This document shows, piece after piece, positions 23,856-36,182 of a stretch of 64,000 nucleotides of DNA (its first letter is position 1; the number at the start of each line of letters is the position of its first letter). The translations under genes and the position numbers were made by a program. The stretch comes from Leuctra nigra (lineage: Eukaryota > Arthropoda > Insecta > Plecoptera > Leuctridae). The stretch lies in assembly GCA_934045905.1 (NCBI GenBank), contig OW203762.1, positions 9,796,001 to 9,860,000 on the forward strand, in the 5' to 3' direction. A model generated the notes under the pieces. It ran no database searches. It was given only the letters and a program-made list of their open reading frames with translations, and was not told where the DNA came from.

Positions 23856-24635
23856 ATGTTTAAACTGAGTGCTGAAGTATCACATGGGCCGAGTGATGTT
23901 GAAGAAAGTGTGGTGAACGTGAAACAAGAAGACATTTCAACGGTAATGAATAGACTATTTACTCTTAATAAAACACAAAGTGTCATCGTGGGAGCGGACC
24001 CTCTGAAGGCGTTCTTGGCCGTTGTTACTCTGTCATCAAGATGCGAAGATAAAATATACTTTTCTTCGCAAGAATGGATCCAGTTCTACAGTGATTTATC
24101 AGTCGCCTACGTAAATGTTTTCGAACCTTTTAAAGTAAGTTTTGCTTCGAGAACTATTGGCCCTAATGTATTATTCACAACCGAGCTAAGAAATGGTGAA
24201 TCTGTAGTAGGCATCAAGCCAATCAACGGTGGAAACAGTATATTTCTCGAGCAAGCAACAATTGAACATCTTTTTAAAATCAAACCCTGTATCATGATAA
24301 GCGTCGAAGTTCTGGAAAGTAAAAGCAGACTCTATGCACTTTGTTTTGCGGGCTCTCTGCAGAGGATTCGCGAAGGTCCACCGCCGAAGACTACACCTGA
24401 AGAGTACTGGGAAATGTTTCACGAAGAGCTGATTTCAGACAGTGACGATGATTCTTTCATTGACGATTATTCTTTTATTGAAAGTGTACCTCCAAAATCG
24501 TTTGCAAAAAAGTGGATCAACGCATTTGAAGATCAGGACATTCATTTTAGTGTACGTGAAGTGATGATGGAGTTGGATATAGACAATATTTTAGAGCACC
24601 AAAGTGGCTGGTGGGATGATGTTACTAGTGTGTAA
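23856..24635 (+). CDS. GWW-family gene B (right arm)
   Basis: Inverted second copy of 14895-15674 with an identical predicted 259-residue protein from MFKLSAEV. As on the left, an upstream extension of the open frame to 23742 is probably leader. The 3' flank (TTTTCATGAATGTA..) is shared with genes A and C. Confidence 0.7.
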   Translation: MFKLSAEVSHGPSDVEESVVNVKQEDISTVMNRLFTLNKTQSVIVGADPLKAFLAVVTLSSRCEDKIYFSSQEWIQFYSDLSVAYVNVFEPFKVSFASRTIGPNVLFTTELRNGESVVGIKPINGGNSIFLEQATIEHLFKIKPCIMISVEVLESKSRLYALCFAGSLQRIREGPPPKTTPEEYWEMFHEELISDSDDDSFIDDYSFIESVPPKSFAKKWINAFEDQDIHFSVREVMMELDIDNILEHQSGWWDDVTSV

Positions 24636-24759
24636 TTGATTTGTATGACTATGTATTTTCATGAATGTATTGTGTACTTTTTTCATTTAATATACTGGTT
24701 AATGGGGAAATCTGTTTTGTTATTGAGTAAACCTTACCTCTTCCTTATAGCTTTTAATA

Positions 24760-25051
24760 GGCATCCTGCGTGAGAAAAGGTTGCCATAGCAACCTACATA
24801 AAAAAGTATAGGGAATAAACAAATCTGACAGCGGCAATCCAAATATCATATTTAGAGTTATTACTTGTGAAAGAAAGATATTTAAGTAAGTACAAGTTAA
24901 TAATAATACGCAATATTTATCCATACACATCTTCAAGTTAAATATTCATCTGAGAAATATGATTTATAGCTATTATTTATAGCTTTGACACATTTCCCCT
25001 ACCAGCGCAGTCTCCATTTTTCTACCACTGTGACGTCACGAGCAGGATTCC
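24760..25051. mobile_element. 292-bp MITE inside right arm
   Basis: Mirror of 14479-14770 with TA on each side (24758-24759 and 25052-25053). It sits between genes B and A. The sequence following it (TCGTTTTATTTTAATTGAAA) is shared with the spacer beyond gene A. Confidence 0.7.
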
Positions 25052-25651
25052 TATAACGGGTCGTTTTATTTTAATTGAAAAGAGATAAGCGCTGCTGGAA
25101 AAAAAAAGGAGAACCCTCGGGGGTCGAGCCACTGCCACTTTACACTTTTAAAATATGCGGTTAGTGATCTACACCAAGAGTCCTTCTTTACTTTCACCTC
25201 GTTCAGTTGTTATTTCAAAGCACCTGTGCCAAGGGTTGGGAGGTCGCACCCTCTCTTCTATTGTGAAAGAAAATGACAGCACTGTGAGAATATTTACGAG
25301 GAATTGGCAGATTGGGTTGGCTTCGTACAAACGGCTATCGCTAAAAAGATGTATTTTGAAGAAAAGGGGACGGATGTACAATTAATTGCACTATATAGCC
25401 GAAATAGAGCGAGATTTGGTAAACAATCGTACATCGTATGATATAAGAATTCTTAGAGAGCTGGAACCTAATATTTAACTATGGCCTGTACTGATAACTA
25501 AAAATGTTCAAAGGGTTGGGATAACTTGTATCGTGTACATGTTGGAAACCTGTTGAAACTGGTACCTGCAAGTGACTGTGTCTCCCTCATCTACACCTTT
25601 TTCTAAAGAGCTGTAAAGAGGCAGTTTGATTCCAATATCCAAACAAGCAAC

Positions 25652-26455
25652 ATGTTTAAGCTGAGTGCTGAAGTAGGTTTCGGTGCATCACACAAGCGGA
25701 GTGCTGTTGAAGAAATTCAAAGTGTGAAGAACGTGAAACAAGAAGAAATTGCTACGGTAATGAATAGCCTATTTACTCTTAATAAAACACAAAGTGTTAT
25801 CGTGGGATCAGACCCCCTGAAGAATTACATGCCCATTGTTACTCTGTCATCAAGACATGAGGGTAAGATATACTTTTCTTCACAAGAATGGATCAAGTTT
25901 TACAGTGAATTAGCAGTTGTGGATGCCAATGTTTTCGAACCCAGTCGCCGCCATAATATGGAAGTATTAAAGTTTCCGAAACGCCGCGAACGGCCCTTAT
26001 CGGGGCCACCAGCACTTTCATCGGAACAAGACGTCACCACTGCCTTGCTACCTTTTAAAGAAAGTTCTGTTGTGCTAACTATTGGCCCTAATTTATTATT
26101 TACAACCGAGCTAAGTAACGGTGAATATGTAGTAGGCATCAAGCCAATTAACCGTGGAAATAGTATATTTCTCGAGCAATCAACAATTGAACATCTTTTA
26201 CATATCAAACCCCGTATCATAACAAGTATCGAATTTCAGAATATGATTATGTATGACTATTTTGGGTTTGGCATTGGTTCATAATATGTTTCTAAGAATC
26301 TACTCCCAGACATTGAAGCGACTGCAAGAAAGTGAATCGAAGCATTTGAAGATCAGAACAATTATTTTAGTGTTCGTGAAGTGATTATGAAGTTGGATAT
26401 AGACAATATTTTAGAGTACCAAAGTGGTTGGTGGGATGCTGATTCTAATAATTGA
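25652..26455 (+). pseudogene. GWW-family gene A (right arm), C-terminus cut off by stops
   Basis: Mirror of 13074-13877. The 210-residue frame (25652-26284) differs from the left copy by one residue (KIYF instead of KIYI, the right copy matching gene B) and by at least one silent change. The stops at 26282-26284 and 26333-26335 are shared, so they predate the arm duplication. The out-of-reach C-terminal GWW module ends at 26455. Confidence 0.6.
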
Positions 26456-26666
26456 TTATGTATGACTATGTATTTTCATGAATGTACTGTGTACTTTTTC
26501 ATTCAATATACTGGTTAATGGGAAATCTGTTTTGTTATTGAGTAAACCCCGCCTCTTCCATATAGTGTTAATAACAAATCGTTTTATTTTAATTGAAAAG
26601 AGATAAGCGCAGGAAAAATAATAAAAAAAGGAGATCCCTCGGGCTTCGCGAAATAAAAAAGAGATT

Positions 26667-26739
26667 CGCCCTAGCAGGGGATCGAACCCTGGACCATTAA
26701 GTTAAAAGCCTAATGCTCTACCGACTGAGCTACCCGGGC
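26667..26739 (-). tRNA. tRNA-Lys(UUU)-like gene in right arm
   Basis: Exact mirror of 12791-12863, with the same anticodon, internal promoter boxes and downstream T-run (A-run on the plus strand). Confidence 0.8.
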
Positions 26740-27018
26740 ATAATGTCACTTACTGTCAGTTAAAGATTATAGTCTAAAGAAAACCAATGAAGCGCACTAT
26801 ATACGTACTCAGGTGTACGCATTAACAATAGAGCTTAACCCTTGTTTCTATTGATGGTCACTCAATGTCAAGTGATGTTGTTGTTGGATACAAAAGGACC
26901 ACACCCTTGCACTACCTGGTCACGATGACGTAGTACTACACCTGCGTTTTCAAGTTAAGACTAGTGAGTTACTGATTCCAAGATGATACAGCAATGCGCG
27001 CGCCTCTGACGACCACGA

Positions 27019-27500
27019 TTAATATGCGCTTTTTGATTGATTAGATGCACTTTTTGATTGATTAGATTGATTGAATTTAATATGCGCTTTTTTTTGATTG
27101 ATTAGATTGATTATGCGCTTTTTGATTGGATGCGCTTTTTGATTGATTGAATGCACTTTTTAATTGATTAGATTGATTGAATTTAATATGCGCTTTTTTT
27201 TGATTGATTAGATTGATTATGCGCTTTTTGATTGGATGCGCTTTTTGATTGATTGAATGCACTTTTTAATTGATTGAATTTAATATGCACTTGATTAAAT
27301 GGATTGATTATGCATTTTTTAATTGATTGGATTAAATATGCGCTTTTTGATTAATTAGATTGATTATGCAAATTTGTTTAATTGACCGGAAGTAATATTG
27401 ATTGACAGGTTTAATTGACCGGATTGACATGTTTAATTGACCGTGTGATTATGAGTGACAGGACAATAGGCGGTACCCTTTGACTAATTGACCGTGACTA
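27019..27500. repeat. Subterminal repeats of the Polinton-derived element, right
   Basis: Mirror image of the left subterminal array, with the same 105-bp period and the four TAATTGACCG units nearest the element end. Confidence 0.8.
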
Positions 27501-27552
27501 ATGATGATTGACGGCGGCATCCTTTGTGTTACAGGGTGCCATGCATACTACT

Positions 27553-27558
27553 ATTGAT
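27553..27558. repeat. 6-bp target site duplication, right (ATTGAT)
   Basis: Matches 11972-11977 exactly. The flanks beyond it differ completely from the left flank. Confidence 0.9.
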
Positions 27559-27699
27559 GCCTGGCTAACAGGAGATACTAATTCGACATTATTATCAATT
27601 TAATTTAAAATCATAGTCTAATAATAAAGGTTCATTACTTCATTGATTATAACATAGACTATCAAACACTATACATTATAATATTTTTTTTTATATAAT

Positions 27700-28440
27700 T
27701 GCTTCTTCTTCTTCTTCTTCGTCTCTAAGCTTCCAGCTTGTTCCTTATTGTATGGCCTCCTTCCATCTTTTCCTCGGTCGTCCCACATTTCTATTCCCAA
27801 CAGGTCTTCCATCTTTTGCTCTCCTCACCATTCTGTCTCCTCTCATTCTCTCTACATGCTCATTCCATTGCCGACGTCTCTTCTTCACCCATTCCTTAGA
27901 CTAAACCAATTCGTTAATATCTTCTACACCACATGTTTTTCTCACATATATTTCTTACTCTGTCTAGCCTTGTTTTGCCTACAATTCTCCTCAATGTCTT
28001 CATTTCACTAACATTAAGCAAACCAGCTTCGTTCTGGCTGTGTCTGTTCGTGCCTCAGCCGCATAAGTGAGGATTGGTCTAACAACACTTTTATATATCC
28101 TTGCCTTTGTCTCAATATTTAGATATTTATTCTTCCAGATCACTTGATCCAAACATCCTGATACTCTTGTTGCCTTTTGAGCTTGCTGAGATACTTATCC
28201 CTTGTAGGTCTCCATAACTAGCAATTGTCACACCTAAATAAGTAAAAGTTAAAATTTGTTCAATAATGTTATCGTCAACTTGTAGCTTGCATCTTATTGG
28301 ACTTGGCGAACTAACTACCATACACTTTGTCTTGGACGAGGAAATCTTCATGTTTAGTTCTCTGGCAGTCACGTTAAATCTAAATAAAAGTCGTTGCAAG
28401 TCGTCTTCAGATTCAGCCATTAATACAGCATCAAAAATAG
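27700..28440 (-). mobile_element. LINE reverse-transcriptase 3' remnant, antisense
   Basis: Read on the minus strand, 28127-28420 encodes the end of a reverse transcriptase: DDLQRLLFRFN, LNMKISSSKTKCMVV, a CKLQVDDNIIEQI block and FTYLGVTI, all typical of insect LINE RT thumb-proximal sequence. Further toward 27,750 a shifted frame ends with VGRPRKRWKEAIQ, the usual C-terminus of this group, followed by a (GAA)n tail at 27,703-27,720. Frames are broken several times. The element is 5'-truncated at about 28440. The clade is not assigned. Confidence 0.75.
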
Positions 28441-29129
28441 CTTTAAAAAAAATAGCAGCAGCTTAAAAATTAAAATGTTCGAAATAATACCTACAATAGG
28501 GCAGGTTGGAAATAGAAGTCGTACAAACGTTAAAATCACGATAAACCACGGTTAGGACAACTCGAAAGATTCGATCGAGGATATTCTGTTATTGCCAACG
28601 TTATCTATTCCCAGCCCACCTCACCCCATTGACGAACAAACTGGTTACCTATCTATTTGGCTGTACAGTGGAAGAGAGACCGCTGCAGCTTGCCTAGCGA
28701 GGAGAGAGAGAAGGCGGTAGTACAGGCTCAACTAGAATCAAGTAGGCATTTCTGGGACTTAGAAAATTTTCCAATACCGTTTTATGAATTGTCGAGTGTA
28801 CATAAATAAAACAATCCAGAAAGCGGAGGAATTTCCCGCTACAATTCCCACAAATAAGTGATACGTGATGGAGCCACTTCTGGCAAGATGGCTACTATCA
28901 GGTCCACATATTAATTTGTTTGTTTTTACATTTCGTGTTTCCATAAAGCAGTGAAAAAACAAAAAACAAATGAAATTCATATTTAGCTAAAAATTTACTT
29001 TCTTGGCCATAACAAACAACTAAATCAACTATTTGTATTTATATTTATGCAAATGCGCCCTTAATAGCCGCCATTTACCTAGTACCACAAAATCCACCAG
29101 AGGTCAGTTGTGTTCCTTATTTTCTCGAA
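28441..29129. other. Gene-free interval
   Basis: No gene is seen. A short stretch near 28,795-28,840 (ACAATCCAGAAAGC) reappears inverted at about 31,840 and 36,520, so part of it belongs to the dispersed repeat modules to the right. Confidence 0.4.
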
Positions 29130-29131
29130 TA

Positions 29132-29421
29132 GGCATCCTGCGTGAGAAAAGATTGCCATAGCAACCTACATAAAAGTATAGGGAATAAACAAATCTGACA
29201 GAGGCAATCCAAATCTCATATTTAGAGTGATTACTTGTGAAAGAAAGATATTTAAGTAAGTACAAGTTAATAATAATACGCAATATTTATCCATACACAT
29301 GTTCAAGTTAAATATTCATCTGAGAAATATGATTTATAGCTATTATTTATAGCTTTGACACATTTCCCCTACCAGAGCATCCTCCATTTTTCTAACACTG
29401 TGATGTCACGAGCAGGATTCT
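29132..29421. mobile_element. Solo copy of the MITE found in the Polinton arms
   Basis: This 290-bp element is closely similar to 24760-25051 over its whole length and lies in the same orientation, flanked by TA (29130-29131 and 29422-29423). Ends are GGCATCCTGCG and GAGCAGGATTCT. It proves the sequence is an independent mobile family and not part of the Polinton. Confidence 0.8.
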
Positions 29422-32400
29422 TATACCATCATATCTGACAGTTCCAAACATTGAAAATGTCAATTTGTGCATAAGTTATCTAATGATTGGGCTGAAAACT
29501 TGTAAAATAATAGAAAATGGTAGTTGAGCGAGCGTAGCGAGCGTCTCCATTCTGCACTTTTGGACACTTTCTCTGTTTTTTTTTGTGTGTGTGTTTTTTT
29601 TGTGTTTGGCCCGACGCCACAGGTCACAATTTTTTTCCGATCAAGCTGAAATTTTGCACACATACTTTAATCATTCTAACTTAATCGTGTATAGTTTTTG
29701 GGAGCTGTCATTTGATTGGTTCAAAAATAAAAATATCTCCCGATTGGTCGAAAATCAAAATGTTCCGATTAAGTTCATATCCCAGAAAAAACACTCCTTG
29801 TAAAAAAGGCAGCCAAGTCTCTTAACTTAAAAAAAAATCAGCACTGAAAAGGAGTGATATCAAAAAAGGAGACAAGTCAAAGAATTTTAAAAATTTTAAT
29901 CGTACCATTGAAATAAAAATATAAACCACCGAGAAATACTTAAACAAAAGGACTTGGCGCATCGTTTTTTTAAAGAAATTTTTCTATTCATAAGCTTATG
30001 CCACTCACATACTACGTCGTTTAGAAATGCCTAGAAAAATTGGGACAAAGCTGTCAAATTAAATATTAAACATTCTGTAAAATATTTTAAATTAAAATAT
30101 AAGTACGCAAAGAAACATATTGCATTTGTCTTACAAGCAAATAAATACAGAACAGTTACGTTTGTGCTTGTAGGTACCTATAGTTTCGTGGTAAATCGAC
30201 ATACCTAATAAAGCATTGTACTTAGAAACTTCTCGTCGTTTAATTAATTGTTATGAATAAACATTTCATACCAATAAATTTCATAAATTACACAACGTGT
30301 TCCTTTAGATAGTTAGTAATAATTATTATTTGAGCAACATGGCTCAGTGTATTAGGCTCTTAATTTGCACTCCAGAGGCCCGGGCCACATATTCCATTCA
30401 CGGCCTTCTTGTAAAGAGCAATGTTGGTAACTTCCCTCAGTCAAGATTGAATGTTGAGAAGTATTCCATATATGACCCTAGAAATAGTGGCATACTAATA
30501 TACGAGACCACTTCCGTGTCAAACAAACCATCAGCCTATTAGATTTCTTCAACGGCATCACCAAGAAATCTTTCTTCTGAATATTGAAAAAATAAAAAAA
30601 ACAGCCACTAGATAACTAGATACTAGTACTAGATAAATAGTGAAACGTAGTATGATTCATAGATAATGAATGTGAATGTGATAGACTCAGGGAAATATAC
30701 TTGTTTCTTCCTACTTTTAGGATAGAAAAATGTCTTTAAAAAAACGATGCGCCAAGTCCTTTTTATAATCCCTATATTTCCGTAAAATCGGTCATGCCGT
30801 TTGTAATATATGACGTCACTTCCGGTTTCATTTAGTGGTTCCTGCCGCCATTTTCGGTACCGTTAATTTGTTTATTCATTTTTCACAATTGATATTTCAA
30901 ATAAATAGCAGAATGAATACGCAGGAGCTAGTTCAGTTGGAATCGGTACAGGCGTTTTAGATATATGACGTCACTTCCGGTTTCAGGAATGGCGGCCGAG
31001 AACACTGCAACATTGAATTTATAAATTATATTGTCTAAGTTACAATGTAAGTTAATTATGTATGTAATTTAAGTATAATTTGTTGAAATAAGTTAAATAT
31101 TGCGTATTTATGACGTCACATCTGGTTTAGAAAATAAGAAAATAATATTTTTTTTATTGATACTTCATAAAGATGACCATCTAAATCGAATGGCGCTAAT
31201 TTCGTTCTAATCGGCCCAGACGTTTTTGAGATATGACGTCACTTCCGGTTTAAAAATGGCGGTACAAAAAATTACAAGAGGCAAGGTATCATCAGACGCC
31301 AAAAGTGCACATGTGGTGAAAATTTCAGATCGATCGGCTCAGCCGTTTAGGCTGTGGCGGTGACAGCGGGGTTGCCTGACATCATCAGAATCATCTAAAG
31401 AAGATGAAAGTGATGTAATTTCACTGTTTTCACGGCCCTCTAGCTCACAAATGGAATAACCTATTGTTCTCAAATTTGGTAAATGTTGTCAGGTGGGCCA
31501 TAGCTCGAAATTAAGATATTTCGCAACAATGTGAGATTCTCCAATTTTAAGATCCAGTAGGCCGAAAATGCCAGGTTGTTGCTTACAGTAAAAGTGTTTG
31601 GTCTGCTCCTCAGTTTATTATTAGGCATTTACGGTATGTTGAGTGGGTGTGAGTGTACGGTACGACTTGGCTGGGTGGAGCGACCGCTCCACTAGATTTT
31701 GCATGGACATTAAGACTACTATTTTCTATTATTTTACAAATTTTCAGCCCAATCAATAGATAACTTATGCACTTAATGACATTTTCCATGTTTGGAACTG
31801 TCAGAATTGATGGAATGTGTCAGGAAATTCCACCGCTTTCTGGATTGTTTTATTAATTATGTACCAAAGTGTATAGATAGCTATTCTGAGTTTCAATGAA
31901 AAACATATTCTTGTTGACTGTGTGGAATATAATACAATTCATATGGGATGTATATTATGTATAAGTATGCCTTCATAGTTTTTTTTAAAAATATTGATCG
32001 TGTTCCACAGTTATGTTAGAAGCAACGTTTTGACTAGACAGTACATGTAAAAACTCATTTTTTACACATTATTCCAGTCCAATCGGTAAAAATATTACAT
32101 ACTTATTTCTACTTTAGGTGTTTTGAATATCTGTTCACAGAGATTGATGGAGAAGTACCTATCAAATTCATTGTACATTGACCTGATATTAAATGTTTCC
32201 AGAACGTTTATGGAAAGTTGCGATGAAATTCAGTAACGATGTATAGTTAGGTATCTTTGATTGAAAGGATCGTGCTCGATTGGCGATGTTGCGCGTGTCG
32301 GTGCTCGCTCATCAACGCGTTACACAGAGCGTTTTCCTAGTCTTAATGTCCATGCAAAATATGAACTTAATCGGAACATTTCGATTTTCGACCAATCGGG

Positions 32401-33347
32401 AGATATTTTTATTTTTGAACCAATCAAATGACAGCTCTCAAAAACTATACACGATTAAGTTAGAATGATATTAGTATGTGTGCAAAATTTCAGCTCGATC
32501 GAAAGAAAATTGTGGCCTGTGCCGTCGGTCCAAACACACAAAAAAACACACACACAAAAAAACAGAGAAAGTGTCCAAAAGTGCGGAATGGAGACGCTCG
32601 CTACGCTCGCTCAATAATGATATTACATGAAGAAAAGCGAAAGCTTTGTTCAAATCGGTCCAGCCCTTTTGCGAGATATGGCATCACTTCCGGTAACAAA
32701 ATGGCGGCTGAAATCACTGTCACCTAATCGAAAAAATAAGGAACAGGACTGACCTCTGGTAGATTCTTTGGTACTAGACATAGGGGGGATCATGGAGGAT
32801 ATCATGGGGATAGTAGTAACTAAAATTAAAAAAAGTAGTAACTAAATGTAAACTTCAATTGTTTCTCCTTTTTCACTGCCCTATGGAAACACGAACCTCA
32901 AAATAAAAAAGTGCACCAAAAAAGTTTCCCGTCAGAAGTGGCCATCCCGTATCGCTTATTTGTTCGAATAGAATTTATTTATATAAATCATAAATGTTAT
33001 GATCATTAAGGCTTCTGAATATATAGTTATTGTAGTAAGTGGTGATTAGTCTGATTTTTAAATTGTATGACGTTATTTCCGGTTTTGGTCATAGTAAATG
33101 TATATTTCGACTATTGAAATTTCATTAAGATGATTGTCTGAAACGATTGGCGTAAATTTCGTTCCGATGGGTTTAGCCGTTTTCAAGATAGGACGTCAAT
33201 TCTGGTTTCAAAATGGCGGCATAAAACCAGTCATAATAAAACGCATCTCTGACGCCAAAAGTGCACATGTGGTAAAATTTTCAGATCGATCTGTTTAGGT
33301 TTAGGCTGTGGCGGTGACAGTGACGTTTCATGACCAGGAGAATAATA

Positions 33348-33705
33348 ATAATCCCCATAAGAAACATTCGTGTAAAAATAACAGTCAACTCTCTTCAACT
33401 AAAAAAAATATAAAAAAATCAAAAAATTTAGTTCTGAAAAGGAGTAAGTGATATGAAAAAACGGGCCAAATCAAAACTTACTTTTAAAAAGCAAAATATA
33501 CTTGGCGTATCGTGTATATAAATAAATTGGAAGTATATGCCAAAATAAGATTTGACTTGGCCCATTTATTCATATCACTAATTTTCAGTGCTAAATTTTT
33601 TGATTTCTTCTATTTTTGTTTAGTTGAAGAGACTTGGTTGGTATTTTTACACAGTGTGTTTTTTTATGGGGATATCACTCCTTTTTTTAGATTATTCTCA
33701 CAACT
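33348..33705. repeat. Foldback (hairpin) element copy 2
   Basis: The left arm (CCCCATAA..AAACATTCGTGTAA, AGTTCTGAAAAGG, CTTGGCGTATCG) pairs with the right arm (TTTTCAGTGC.., AGACTTGGTTGGTATTTTTA, TTATGGGGATATCACTCC). It is related to 34916-35302 and 38535-38880. A more decayed copy (copy 1) begins near 29,785 and has only a short right-arm trace near 30,735. Confidence 0.7.
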
Positions 33706-34915
33706 TGTAACACATATCGGAGCAACAATGACTAATTCCTTTAAAAGAAAACCATTTGCCGTTTGGTTAAATATAAGTTGCGTTTGGTATTAAACAATTA
33801 TTAAAATGATATTACATGAAGAAAAGCGAAAGTTGCATTCCAATCGGTCCAGCCGTTTGCGAGATATAGCATCACTTCCGGTTAACAAAATGGAGGCATA
33901 TAAACAGTCATAACAAAAAACACCTCAGACGCCAAAAGTGCACATGTGGTAAACATTTCAGATCGATAGGTTTAGCCGGTTAGGCTGTGGCGGAGACAGC
34001 AACTATTCCTGATGTCATCATCTAAATCAGATGGAGATAGGTAAGGGAGGGATGTAATTTCACTGTTTTCACGGCCCTCTAGCACGCAAACGACATAACC
34101 TATTGTTCCTAAATTTGGTAAATGTGGTGGGGTGGGCCATAGCTCAAAATTCAGATATTTTGCAACAATGTGAGATTTCCCAATTTTGAGATCCAGTAGG
34201 CCGAAATGCCATGTTGTTGCTTACAGTAAAAGTAGTTGGTCTGCTCCTCAGTTTATTATGCATTAACGGTATGTTGAGTGAGTGTGAGTGTACAGTACGA
34301 CTTGGCTGGGTGGAGCGACCGCTCCATCTAGTCTAGATAATTGAGCGAGCGTAGCGAGCGTCTCCATTCTGCACTTTTGGACACTTTCTCTGTTTGTTTT
34401 TTTTGGCCCGACGGCACAGGCCACAATTTTCTTCCGTTCGAGCTGAAATTTTGCACACATACTAATATCATTCTAACTTAATTAATCGTGTATAGTTTTT
34501 GAGAGCTGCCCTCCGATTGGTTCAAAAATTAGAATATCTCCTGATTGGTCGAAAAACAAAGTGTTCCGATTAAGTTCACATTTTGCATGAACATCAAGAC
34601 TACTATTTTCTCTTATTTTACAAGTTTTCAGCCCAATCATTAGATACCTTATGCACTTATTGACATTTTTCAATGTTTGAAACTGTCAGAATTGCATGGT
34701 ATAGGGCACTAGCCAAACTATCTCCCGCTAGGGTGCTGCCATCGGTTTTGTGATAAGTGTGAAGTAAGCTGTTCGTGCCACTCAAAATAAAAACTCGCGA
34801 AACTTTATTTTGACATGCGTAAGAAGATGTACTCACAGTTTAGATACATAGATTTTTTACTCTAGTATAATAAAATGTGTAAAAATAAGAAAATAGTGCA
34901 ATATCTAAAGCAAAT

Positions 34916-35302
34916 TCTACCCCATAAAAAACATTTCGTGTAAAAATACCAGACAAGTCTCTTCAACTAAAAAAAAATTGAAGAAATCTAAAAATTCAGC
35001 ACTGAAATGTAGTGATATGAAAAATGGCCAAGTCAAAACTTTCAAAAAATACTTGGCGCATCGTGCATATAAATAGTATAGAATTAGGCCGGAAATCAAA
35101 TATACTCATCTATACATATAATATATCTATAATCCCCTAAAAAACGATGCGCCAAGTATTTTTTGAAAGTTTTGACTTGGCCATTTTTCATATCACTACA
35201 TTTCAGTGCTGAATTTTTAGATTTCTTCAATTTTTTTTTAGTTGAAGAGACTTGGCTGGTATTTTTACACGAAGTGTTTTTTTATGGGGATATCACTCCT
35301 TT
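34916..35302. repeat. Foldback (hairpin) element copy 3
   Basis: Two ~150-bp arms read as reverse complements (AGTCTCTTCAACT / AGTTGAAGAGACT, CACTGAAATGTAGTGATATG / CATATCACTACATTTCAGTG, CTTGGCGCATCG / CGATGCGCCAAG) around an ~80-bp AT-rich loop (ATCTATACATATAATATATC). Confidence 0.85.
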
Positions 35303-36182
35303 TTTCAGTTTATTCTTACAACTTGTAACATATATTGTGTCACCAAAGACTATAATTCCTTTAAAAAATACGCCTTTGTGATTTGATTGTTAAGAAAAAT
35401 TGTGCTTGTTACTATGTATGCTGTAAATAATATGCTATGATGTAAAGCGAAAGTTTCGTTCCAATTGGTCCAACCCTTCTCGAGCTATGGCATCACTTCC
35501 GGTTTTCGAAATGACGGCTGACATCACTGCCACCTAAAATTTGTATCTATAAATGTTATGTAACATTATAAGCCTTCTGATTATGTAGTTATTGTTCTAA
35601 GAGATGATTTTTGTTAGATTTTGCATTTTTATGACGTCATTTCCGGTTTTGGTATTAGTACATTTCTATTTCGACTATTGATATTTTATAAAGAAGTCCG
35701 TCTGAATCGTTTGGCGCTAGTTTTGTCCCGATAGGTTAATCCATTTTTGAGATATGACGTCACTTCCGGTTTCAAAATGGCGGCACAAAAAATTTGTAAG
35801 GGCAAGGTATCATCAGACGCCAAAAGTGCACACGTGGTAAACATTTTAGGTTGATCGGCTCAGCCGTTTAGGCTGTGGCGGTGATAGCAACGTTTCCTGA
35901 TATCATCATCATCATCAGAATCAGAAAGTGGTGTAATTTTACGTATTTCACGGCCCTCTAGCTCGCAAATGGCATAACCTGTTGTTCCCGAATTTGGTAT
36001 AAGTAGTGGGGTGGGCCATAGCTCGAAATTAAGATATTTCGCAACAATGTGAGATTTTCCAATTTTAAGATCCAGTAGGCCGAAAATGCCATGTTGTTGC
36101 TTACAGTAAAAGTGTTTACGGTATGTTGAGTGAGTGTGAGTGTACAGTACGACTTGGCTGGGTGGAGCGACCGCTCCACTAG

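Larger units (their letters stand above)
11978..27552. mobile_element. Palindromic Polinton/Maverick-derived element, 15.6 kb
   Basis: The ends are AGTAGTATGC and GCATACTACT with a 6-bp target duplication, the hallmark of Polintons. Coordinates i and 39530-i are complementary across almost the whole element: arms 11978-19564 and 19967-27552 flank a 402-bp unpaired loop. Each arm holds the same gene set: subterminal repeats, a tRNA-like gene, three paralogous genes, a minisatellite and an inward-facing piece of protein-primed DNA polymerase B. Integrase, protease, packaging ATPase and capsid genes are not found, so this is a defective half-element in inverted-duplicate form. Left/right differences visible by eye are few: single-base indels near 12906 and 14038, and at least two substitutions within gene A. 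Confidence 0.92.
19967..27552 (-). repeat. Right palindrome arm (long terminal inverted repeat)
   Basis: This 7,586-bp inverted copy of the left arm carries an extra A in the A-run near 26624 and lacks one C near 25491 relative to the left arm. Confidence 0.95.

Noticed and set aside
11978..27552. Assembly artefact from a hairpin (missed-adapter) read
   Set aside because: The palindrome ends exactly at transposon termini with a 6-bp target duplication, flanks differ, and the arms show several differences. An artefact would not respect these borders, though read-level confirmation is still decisive.
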